From contig DAIDME010000110.1 in NCBI GenBank assembly GCA_027449125.1, forward strand, positions 1-58,357: a DNA stretch of 58,357 nucleotides, given 5' to 3'. A model generated the notes under the pieces. The model worked only from the letters and a program-made list of their open reading frames with translations, was not told where the DNA came from and did no database searches. How positions within the stretch are numbered: position 1 is the stretch's first letter; each line of letters begins with the position of its first letter. This document shows positions 35,630-42,632 of the stretch, piece by piece. The position numbers and the translations under genes are program-made. Source of the stretch: Solirubrobacterales bacterium. GTDB taxonomy: Bacteria; Actinomycetota; Thermoleophilia; Solirubrobacterales; Solirubrobacteraceae.

Positions 35630-36388
35630 TCAGCGGCGCCAGTGCTCGATCAGCTCCGCGTCGTCAACGCGACGCCTGACCCGCGCGGGCACACCGAGCA
35701 CGACCTCGCGGGCGGCCACGTCACGGCTCACAACCGCACCGGCTCCCACGAACGCCTCCTCCCCGACCTCCACGCCCGGTACCAGCACCACACCACCGCC
35801 AACCCGCGCCGCGCGCCGCACGACGGGCGCGTCAAGCCGTTCACCGCGCGGGTGCCGGCCCATCGTGTCGTCGTTGGTCATGAGCACCCCCGGGCCGAGG
35901 AAGACGTCGTCCTCCACCACGGCCCAGCTCGTCACGTAGACGCCCGTCTGGATCGACACGCGGTCGCCGACCACCGCGTTGAAATCCACGCACGACCCGC
36001 GGCCGACGACCGAGCGCTCACCCACCCGCGAGCCCTCACGCACCTGCGCCTGGTCACCGATGATCGACCCGGCGCCGACCACCGCGCCCGCGTACACGAC
36101 CGCGCCGCAGCAGACCGTCACCTCGGCCCCAAGCTGGAGCGCCGCCGGCTCCACCGCCGCCGCACTGGAGCCGTGCCGCAGCCGCGGGCGCTTGCCGAGC
36201 ACCACCAGCTCCTCCACCAGGCAGCCGGCGCCGAGCACCACGCCCGCGTGCACGACGCTGCCCGCACCGACGCTCGCGCCGTCGCCGAGCACCACTCCAG
36301 GGCCGATCAGCGCACCCGCGGCGACCGACACCTCCGCGCCAAGCGAAGCGCTCGGGTGGATGTGTGCCGCCGGCGAGATCTCAGGCAT
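35630..36388 (-). CDS. Left-handed beta-helix acyltransferase (WbpD-like)
   Basis: 252 residues made almost entirely of hexapeptide repeats ([LIV]-G-x4), from HPSASLGAEVSVAAGALIGP to the C-terminal VPARVRRR. A loop near 30% and the segment LGPGVLMTNDDTMGR fit the sugar N-acetyltransferases WbpD/WlbB that act on UDP-3-amino-GlcNAcA. It overlaps the oxidoreductase gene by eight bases, which supports that role. No aminotransferase gene is in the window. Confidence 0.82.
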   Translation of the reverse strand: MPEISPAAHIHPSASLGAEVSVAAGALIGPGVVLGDGASVGAGSVVHAGVVLGAGCLVEELVVLGKRPRLRHGSSAAAVEPAALQLGAEVTVCCGAVVYAGAVVGAGSIIGDQAQVREGSRVGERSVVGRGSCVDFNAVVGDRVSIQTGVYVTSWAVVEDDVFLGPGVLMTNDDTMGRHPRGERLDAPVVRRAARVGGGVVLVPGVEVGEEAFVGAGAVVSRDVAAREVVLGVPARVRRRVDDAELIEHWRR

Positions 36389-37385
36389 CGGCGCGCGCGG
36401 ACGATCTCAGCGAGTCCTGCAACTGCTCCAGCACGCGCACCACCCGCAGGCCGCTCTCACCGTCAGAGCGAGCCGCCCGCCCCTCACGGATGCTGTCGAT
36501 GAACTCCTGGCACTCCAGACGCAGCGGCTCGACGCTGTCCAGACGCGGCGAGTAGGCGCCGCCGCTGCGGGTCACCCATTCGCCGTAGCCGTCCGGCGCC
36601 TCGTCAAAGCCCTTGTCGTAGACGGTGATCTTGCCCTCGAGCGCCATGTCGTCGAAGGTAGCCATGCGCTGCGCCCCGACCACCGTAAAACGGCGCTCCT
36701 TGTGCGGATCGAGCCAGCTCAGATGCAGATGCGCCGCTAGCCCTGAGGGGAAGCGCAGGTAGCAGAAGACGACATCCTCGACACCCGCGCGCACGTAGGC
36801 TTCCCCGTGGGCCACGGCCTCGGCCGGCTCCTCGCCGGCCAGGGCCAGCAGCACCGAGACGTCGTGCGCGCCCAGCGACCAGAGCGCGTTCTCGTCGGCG
36901 CGCAGCTTGCCGAGGTTCAGGCGGTTGCCGTAGATGTAGTAGATCCGGCCCAGCTCGCCGCCGTCCGCGAGCTCCTTGAGCTTGCGCACGCCGGGGTGAT
37001 ACTCGAGCAGGTGGCCGACCATCAGCTGCCGGCCCGACCGACGCGCGGCGGCCAGCGCCCGCTGCGCGTCCGCGACCGACTGCGCCAGCGGCTTCTCCAC
37101 GAAACAGTGCTTGCCGGCCTCCAGCACCGCCACCGCGTGGCTGGCGTGGTCGGGCACCGGCGTGGCGAGCACCACCGCGTCAAGCTCCGGGTCAGCCAGG
37201 AGCTCGTCGAGCTCCGCCGCGACGCGCACCCCCGGGAACTGTCGCGCGGCACGCTCGCGCGCCTGCGCCGAGCGGTCCGCGACCCAGCGCAGCTCGCACC
37301 CGGGCAGCGCGGCGAAGTTGCGCGCGAGGTTCGGCCCCCAGTAGCCCAAACCCGCCACGCCTACCGTGATCTGCTGCTGCGCCAT
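36381..37385 (-). CDS. Gfo/Idh/MocA-family nucleotide-sugar oxidoreductase (WbpB-like)
   Basis: 334 residues from the ATG at 37385. N-terminal Rossmann domain with GVAGLGYWGPNLARNF (NAD site) and the EKPLAQSVADA motif containing the catalytic Lys; the C-terminal domain has LGAHDVSVLLALAG with the conserved His. Homologues oxidise UDP-GlcNAcA at C3. Coupled to the WbpD-like gene and downstream of an epimerase gene, it fits the di-N-acetylated uronic acid pathway, although other Gfo/Idh substrates are possible. TAGACT lies ten bases before the start. Confidence 0.85.
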   Translation of the reverse strand: MAQQQITVGVAGLGYWGPNLARNFAALPGCELRWVADRSAQARERAARQFPGVRVAAELDELLADPELDAVVLATPVPDHASHAVAVLEAGKHCFVEKPLAQSVADAQRALAAARRSGRQLMVGHLLEYHPGVRKLKELADGGELGRIYYIYGNRLNLGKLRADENALWSLGAHDVSVLLALAGEEPAEAVAHGEAYVRAGVEDVVFCYLRFPSGLAAHLHLSWLDPHKERRFTVVGAQRMATFDDMALEGKITVYDKGFDEAPDGYGEWVTRSGGAYSPRLDSVEPLRLECQEFIDSIREGRAARSDGESGLRVVRVLEQLQDSLRSSARADA

Positions 37386-37475
37386 GCGACGGGCCAGTCT
37401 AGGCCAAGGCCGCCGGTGGCGCCGGGCTCGAACGGCATCGCACCGCCCTCCAGCCCCAAACCACCGGCCGACACC

Positions 37476-37524
37476 GAGCTTTGGGAGATCGGGGCGTCTC
37501 CACAGCCCCGGATCCCCAAAGCTC
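37476..37524. repeat. Long imperfect hairpin with AGCTTTGGG arms
   Basis: Two 20-base arms (37476-37495 and 37505-37524) with the outer ten bases (GAGCTTTGGG) perfectly complementary and the inner part nearly so, around a 9-base loop. A third AGCTTTGGG follows at 37538. It lies in the 264-base gap between two same-strand genes and may be a terminator or a mobile hairpin element. Confidence 0.65.
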
Positions 37525-37600
37525 ATGCGTCCGGCACAGCTTTGGGGGCTGCGGGCGGTGGGTCCGGCCGCCAGCCGCAAGCCGCCCGCCAGCCGCCCCT

Positions 37601-37634
37601 GGCCGCAAGCAGCCCCCGGCCGCAAGCAGCCCCC
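37601..37634. repeat. Tandem 17-base repeat, two perfect copies
   Basis: GGCCGCAAGCAGCCCCC occurs at 37601-37617 and 37618-37634, with a partial GCCGCAAGC at 37575. It is just after the stop of the WecB-like gene and has no visible coding role. Confidence 0.7.
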
Positions 37635-37649
37635 CGCCCGCCGGCCCGC

Positions 37650-38732
37650 TCAGCCGGCCGCCTCCAGGGCTTCGAGCACCCGCTCGCCCGCCCTGCCGTC
37701 GCCGTAGAGCGCGGGGCGGACCGTCGGCACAGGCTTCGCGAGCGCCGCCCGCGCGGCCTCCAGATCCAGATCGACAAGCGTGTTCCAGCCCGCCTCCACG
37801 GTCTCGGTCCACTCCGTCACCGGCCGCATGGTCACACACGGCACGCCCGCCAGGTAAGCCTCCTTCTGCAGCCCGCCGGAGTCGGTGAGCACCGCGCGGG
37901 CGTTACACAGAAGCGCCGTGAGTTCGAGGTAGCCGAGCGGCTCGCTCACCCGCACACCGGCCCCCACCAGCACGTCGAGCAGCCCCGCCGCCTCGAGCCG
38001 CACCCGCGTGCGCGGGTGCAGCGCCAGCACCACCGGGCCATCCACGCCGGCCAGCAGCGCGACCAGAGCGCGCAACCGCGCGGGGTCATCGACGTTGCCG
38101 GCGCGGTGCGCGGTCGCCAGCAGATAGCCGCCGGGCGCAACCCCGTGCGCGCCCACCAGATCCTGGCGGGCCCGGGCGAGCGGCTGGGCGCGCAGCGCCA
38201 CGTCCACCATGACGTCGCCGACCACCGCCACCGTGACGCCGGCGTCGGCCCGCTGGCCGACGCCCTCCCTGGCGAGATTCCCGGCCGCCGCCGGTGACGG
38301 GCAGAGCAGCAGCGTGCTCAGATGGTCGGTGAGCACACGGTTTCGCTCCTCCGGCATGGAGCGGTCATACGAGCGCATCCCGGCCTCCGCGTGCGCGACC
38401 GGCACGCCCTGGCCGGCGGCCGCCAGCGCCCCCGCCAGAGTCGTGTTGGTGTCCCCGTAGACGAGCACCCAATCCGGCGCCGCCCGAGCGATCACCGGCT
38501 CGAGCGCGCCCAGCATGCGCGCGGCCTGCGACGTGTTGGAGCCGCCCGCGATGCCGAGCTCCACGTCGGGTGCCGGCAGACCCAGCTCGCGGAAGAAGAT
38601 CGCCGAGAGCGTGTCGTCGTGGTGCTGGCCGGTGTGCACCAGCAGCTCCTCACCGTGCCTGCGCAGAAGCGGCGAGACGGCGGCCGCCTTGATGAACTGC
38701 GGCCGGTTGCCGACGACGGTCAGGACCTTCAG
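37650..38732 (-). CDS. wecB: UDP-N-acetylglucosamine 2-epimerase-type enzyme with CTG start
   Basis: GT-B-fold epimerase making ManNAc-type UDP sugars. 360 residues if started at the CTG at 38732. The N-terminal family motif VVGNRPQFIKAAAVSPLLRR and then HTGQHHDD lie in frame, but no ATG, GTG or TTG precedes them in this frame near the pepT end; the first GTG (38639) would remove the motif. The CTG forms a CTGA overlap with the pepT stop, matching the ATGA/GTGA/TTGA overlaps elsewhere. Other landmarks: VYGDTNTTLAGALAA, HAEAGMRS, PEERNRVLTDHLS, TDSGGLQKEA and RPVTEWTETVE. Could equally act on a UDP-uronic acid (WbpI-like). Confidence 0.88.
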   Translation of the reverse strand: MKVLTVVGNRPQFIKAAAVSPLLRRHGEELLVHTGQHHDDTLSAIFFRELGLPAPDVELGIAGGSNTSQAARMLGALEPVIARAAPDWVLVYGDTNTTLAGALAAAGQGVPVAHAEAGMRSYDRSMPEERNRVLTDHLSTLLLCPSPAAAGNLAREGVGQRADAGVTVAVVGDVMVDVALRAQPLARARQDLVGAHGVAPGGYLLATAHRAGNVDDPARLRALVALLAGVDGPVVLALHPRTRVRLEAAGLLDVLVGAGVRVSEPLGYLELTALLCNARAVLTDSGGLQKEAYLAGVPCVTMRPVTEWTETVEAGWNTLVDLDLEAARAALAKPVPTVRPALYGDGRAGERVLEALEAAG

Positions 38733-39991
38733 CGCCGTGTCCAGGCCTCCGCCAGGCGCACCACCACGGCCGCCGCGCAGGCCATGTCCTGCAGCGAGGC
38801 GAACTCACGCAGCGAGTGGTACTCGTGGCCACCGTCGAAGATGTTCGGGGTCGGCAGCCCCATCTCTGAGAGCCTGGAGCCGTCGGTGCCGCCGCGGATC
38901 GGCTCGCGGATCGGCTCGAGACCCTCCGCGGCATAGGCCTCAACCGCGGCGGCGATGACATCCTGGTCGTGCTCGATGTAGGCGCGCATGTTGCGGTACT
39001 GGCGGATCTCCTGAAGCTCGACGCGCGCGGCCGGGTTGGCGGCGCTCACCCGGTCTGTGATCTCGCGCAGCAGCGCGACGTGCCCGGCGAGCAGCTGCTC
39101 GTCAAAGTCGCGCACGATCAGCCGCAGGTGCGCGCGCTCGGTACCGCCTTCGAGCATGGTCGGGTGGATGAAGCCCTCGCGCCCGGAGGTGGTGGCAGGC
39201 GTCAGCCGGTCCTTGGGCAGCCCCGCGACGATCTCGGCGGCCACCATCAGCGCGCTCACCAGCTTGCCCTTGGCGGTACCGGGGTGCACACCCACGCCGG
39301 CCACGTCGATGCGGACCTCGATGGCGCTGAAGGACTCGTCCTGGAGCTCGCCGCGGCGCGAGCCGTCGAGCGTGTAGGCGCAGCGCGCGCCGAAGCGCGG
39401 GATGTCGAACAGGGTGGCGCCGTGCCCGATCTCCTCGTCCGGCGTGAAAGCGATCCGCAGCGTCGGGCGCGGCAGCTCCGGGTGCGCCGCCAGGTGGGCC
39501 ACCGCCGCCATGATCGCCGCCACGCCCGCCTTGTCGTCGGCGCCGAGCAGCGTGTCGCCGCTCGCGGTCACGATGTCGTGCCCGACCATTCCGCGCAGGC
39601 GCGGCATGGTCTCCGGGTCAAGCCGTGTGCCCGCCCTGGGGAGCTCGATCACACCGGCCTGATAGTCGCGGTGGACGATCGGCGCGACACCCGCGCCGGG
39701 CGCGTCGGGGCTCGTGTCCAGGTGTGCGATCAGGCCGATGACGGGCGCGTCCGCAACGGTCGCAGGCAGCGTCGCGTACACGTAGCCGTGCTCATCCAGC
39801 TCGGCGTCGGCCAGGCCGATCGCCTCGAGCTCGGCGGCAAGCAGCCGACCGAGCTCGAGCTGCCCGGGCGTGCTGGGCGAGCGCTCGCGGTCGGGCTTTG
39901 ACTGCGTCTGCACCTGCACGTAACGCAGGAAGCGCGCGAGCAGATCCTCGGACAGCGCCTGCGCCAGGGGTGAGCTGTAGGGGGCCGCCAC
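38729..39991 (-). CDS. pepT: Peptidase T (tripeptide aminopeptidase)
   Basis: Cytosolic M20B di-zinc exopeptidase releasing N-terminal residues from tripeptides. 420 residues from the GTG at 39991. Zinc-site motifs are complete: HLDTSPD near 90, the LGADDKAG stretch near 148, FTPDEEIGHG (catalytic Glu pair) near 183, and the late PTPNIFDGGHEYHSLRE. Normal length is about 410. It is the first member of an overlapping pair with the epimerase gene and follows the sedolisin gene by 34 bases on the same strand. Confidence 0.95.
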   Translation of the reverse strand: MAAPYSSPLAQALSEDLLARFLRYVQVQTQSKPDRERSPSTPGQLELGRLLAAELEAIGLADAELDEHGYVYATLPATVADAPVIGLIAHLDTSPDAPGAGVAPIVHRDYQAGVIELPRAGTRLDPETMPRLRGMVGHDIVTASGDTLLGADDKAGVAAIMAAVAHLAAHPELPRPTLRIAFTPDEEIGHGATLFDIPRFGARCAYTLDGSRRGELQDESFSAIEVRIDVAGVGVHPGTAKGKLVSALMVAAEIVAGLPKDRLTPATTSGREGFIHPTMLEGGTERAHLRLIVRDFDEQLLAGHVALLREITDRVSAANPAARVELQEIRQYRNMRAYIEHDQDVIAAAVEAYAAEGLEPIREPIRGGTDGSRLSEMGLPTPNIFDGGHEYHSLREFASLQDMACAAAVVVRLAEAWTRR

Positions 39992-40025
39992 GTGCCCGAT
40001 GAAAGCAGAAAGCCGGCGTCTGCCG

Positions 40026-42596
40026 TCAGGCGACGAAGCTGCGCCGCAGCGTCACGTGGCCGCCGACACGGTCGATCGTCCGGACGGCAACCCTGACGCG
40101 CCCGTGTGCGCTGCTGGCCAGCCGCAGCGACCCGGCCGGGAAGAGCACCTCGAGCGGGGAGTGGACGACGTCCAGCTTGATCGTGAGGATCTGGCCGGTC
40201 AGGTGTGCGCGGTGTGCGAGCCGGCGGCCGCCGGGCGTGAGCACCCGCACCGTGCGCGCGCCGACCAGGCGCAGCGCGCGCGGCAGGGCGATGACGAGCT
40301 CGCGCAGACCCGGCTCGTAGGCGCCGGCGCGGGCGTGGATCGTCAGTGCCGGGGCGACGCCGTTGCCGGCGAGTACCGCCGAGACCTGCGGCAGGCGCGC
40401 GACCGCCCACTGGAAGCGGATCGTGCCGGACACTCCGCTCGAGCTCGAGGCGGTGATCGTGACCGAGCGCACGCCGGGCCGGCGCACGCGACCGCTGATC
40501 ACGCCCGTGGCCCGGTCCAGATGCAGCCCGGCCGGCAGCCGTGCCGAATGGAAGCTCAGCGTGCCGGTCTGGCCAGCGGCGAGCGTGGCGTGCAGGCTCA
40601 GGCGGACGTGCTGATGGTCGAAGGTGTAGACGGCGCCGGGATCGCTCACGCTCACGGCCTGCTGGCAGAGGGCCGGAACCAGCGCGGCCGCCTTCGGCGT
40701 GCCGAGGCCGGCCGCCATGCTGTAACCCGGCCCGGCCGAGTACAGGCCCGACGTGTTGCCGCTCGGCGTGAAGTCGTTGTTGCCGATGGTGATGTCGTTG
40801 AAGTACGTCGCCTGCGACTGACCGGCGAGCGCGTACAGCGACGGGTCGGCAAAGCCGACCTGCGTGCCGCGGCAGGCGCGGCTCGCATCGGCCAGCGCGA
40901 ACAGGGCGGCCCACAAGGGCGCCGCCCCGCTGGTGCCGCCCGTGCCCTGCCAGCCGGACTCGCCGTGGGCACTGCCGTTCCCGTTCCAGTAGTCCAGGTA
41001 GGCGGTCATCGGGTCGGCGTTGGCGGAGACGTCCGGGACCTCGCGGCAGTAGCTCCCGGTCGCCAGGCCGCACGGCTGGCCGGAGGAGGCCGAGTTGATC
41101 ACACCCAGCGCCGCAGGGGCGCCGGACTGGAAGGCCGGCATCGGCCACAGCGACGAGATGCCGCCGCCGCCAGCGCCCTGCTGCACGCCAAAGGCCGAGT
41201 AGTTGACGTTCGGGTTGTCGTCGTTCCAGACGGTCTCCACCGGCGGCGGGCCGATCTGGCTGAGCGTCGTGCCGCCGACCGCGACCGCGAACGGCTGGCT
41301 TGCGGGGTCGTCAACCGCCAGCGAGTTGTTGGGGTTTCCACCCGGCGGCGTGGTCCAGCAGTCCTCCGAGCCGGAGTCGCCGGCGGCCGAGACGAACGTC
41401 TGGCCCTGCACCGCCGCCTCCTGCAGCAGGGTGTTCTCGGCCTGCGCATCGCTCGCCCCTTCCAGCGACTCACACTCGCCCCAGCTGTTGGAGATCACCT
41501 GCACCTTGTCCTGGGTGACCATCGCCGCAAGCGTGTCGTAGGGCCCCGTGCCGGGGTTGTCGGAGTTGTTGTTGGGCCCCTGGTAGACGAGCAGCTTGGC
41601 GTCGGGAGCCAGCCCGATCAGCTGCTCGATGTCGAGCGCCGCCTCCCCCTGCCCGACCCCCTTGCCGGCGCCGCCATCGACCTTCACGTAGCTGACCTGG
41701 GTGTGGGTGCCGTAACAGCTCTGGTAGGCGGCGATGTCGCTGGGGGCGTTCGGCTCGAGCTCATACACCCCGATCGTCACCCCCTGGCCGAGGTCACCGG
41801 TCGCGTAGACGCCGGAGAAGCCGTACGCGCTGGCGATCTCGTTGGCGGTGTACGCGCCCTGGCCGGGGGCGATCTCCGCCGCCTTGGTGCACGGCTGCGG
41901 TCCGCTGGTGGCCACCTGCGCCGCCCGCCCCCGCGTGAGTGGCACCCGGTGGGTGAGCGTGACCCGGGGGGTGAGCGTGACGCCGGCGCGGCCGGCCCCG
42001 AGCGCCTGGCTGTGGGTCACGTCCAGACGCTGCATCACCGCCAGGCTGCTCAGGCCGATCACCGCCTGGATGTCCGGGGCCACACTGGCCGGCACCGCCG
42101 GGGCCCGTGAGTTGTACACGGCGTCGCGGCCATCCGGCAGCCGTACACGCACGAGTGAGAGACGCAGGCCACGCTCGACGGCGGCGCTGGACCCACGGAG
42201 GTGGATGGCCAGGCCGTTTGCGGTCACGCCGGTCGTGCGCAGGCCCTGGTGGCGTAGCTGCGCCTCGACCTTGACCAGGGTGGTCCGGCGCGGCGCGAAG
42301 CGTGCGCGAAACTCGCTGGGCGTCAGGTAGTGCCGGTAGTCCGGCGAGCTGGCGGTGCTGACACCGGTCGCGTAGGCCGTGAGCGCGGCGGGGTCGCGTG
42401 GCTCCAGGGCGACGGTCAGCTGCATGCTGTGCACCGACGCGGCGCCGGCGAGCAGGGTCGTGCCCGCAGGCGGCAGCGGTGCCGTCCCGATCCGCACGAA
42501 CCGCTGGGAAGCCCAGGCCGGGCCGGCGAGCACGGCGAGCGCCGCGGCGCTCGCCGCCATCGAGCCCACCACCCGTGTCCTCACCGCTGAAACCAA
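40026..42596 (-). CDS. Secreted sedolisin-family (S53) serine-carboxyl peptidase
   Basis: 856 residues from a TTG at 42596 (GTG at 42584 is an alternative; both keep the signal peptide ending GPAWA). A pro-domain (about 45-200), a basic Thr-rich linker with TLTPRVTLTHRVPLTRGR repeats, and the S53 catalytic domain (about 240-650): Glu318 and Asp322 in GEAALDIEQL, oxyanion Asp407 in SAAGDSGS, nucleophile Ser556 in GGTSGAAP, and a calcium site in the FNDITIGNNDFT/GYSMAAGLGTP region. About 200 further residues form beta-rich C-terminal domains. Such enzymes act on proteins outside the cell at acid pH. Confidence 0.92.
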   Translation of the reverse strand: MVSAVRTRVVGSMAASAAALAVLAGPAWASQRFVRIGTAPLPPAGTTLLAGAASVHSMQLTVALEPRDPAALTAYATGVSTASSPDYRHYLTPSEFRARFAPRRTTLVKVEAQLRHQGLRTTGVTANGLAIHLRGSSAAVERGLRLSLVRVRLPDGRDAVYNSRAPAVPASVAPDIQAVIGLSSLAVMQRLDVTHSQALGAGRAGVTLTPRVTLTHRVPLTRGRAAQVATSGPQPCTKAAEIAPGQGAYTANEIASAYGFSGVYATGDLGQGVTIGVYELEPNAPSDIAAYQSCYGTHTQVSYVKVDGGAGKGVGQGEAALDIEQLIGLAPDAKLLVYQGPNNNSDNPGTGPYDTLAAMVTQDKVQVISNSWGECESLEGASDAQAENTLLQEAAVQGQTFVSAAGDSGSEDCWTTPPGGNPNNSLAVDDPASQPFAVAVGGTTLSQIGPPPVETVWNDDNPNVNYSAFGVQQGAGGGGISSLWPMPAFQSGAPAALGVINSASSGQPCGLATGSYCREVPDVSANADPMTAYLDYWNGNGSAHGESGWQGTGGTSGAAPLWAALFALADASRACRGTQVGFADPSLYALAGQSQATYFNDITIGNNDFTPSGNTSGLYSAGPGYSMAAGLGTPKAAALVPALCQQAVSVSDPGAVYTFDHQHVRLSLHATLAAGQTGTLSFHSARLPAGLHLDRATGVISGRVRRPGVRSVTITASSSSGVSGTIRFQWAVARLPQVSAVLAGNGVAPALTIHARAGAYEPGLRELVIALPRALRLVGARTVRVLTPGGRRLAHRAHLTGQILTIKLDVVHSPLEVLFPAGSLRLASSAHGRVRVAVRTIDRVGGHVTLRRSFVA

Positions 42597-42632
42597 ATCA
42601 GTGCGAAATTAGCGGGCGCTTGTAAGAGCTTC

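Noticed and set aside
37601..37634. CRISPR array
   Set aside because: Two 17-base copies are directly adjacent with no spacers, and no cas gene is present.
36807..38297. 496-codon plus-strand frame over the WbpB/WecB-like genes
   Set aside because: It crosses two real genes and the repeat-rich gap, is dominated by Arg/His/Gln and resembles no family.
39999..42110. 703-codon plus-strand frame over the sedolisin and pepT genes
   Set aside because: Arg/Gly/Ala-rich shadow with no domain; the minus strand encodes two complete enzymes.
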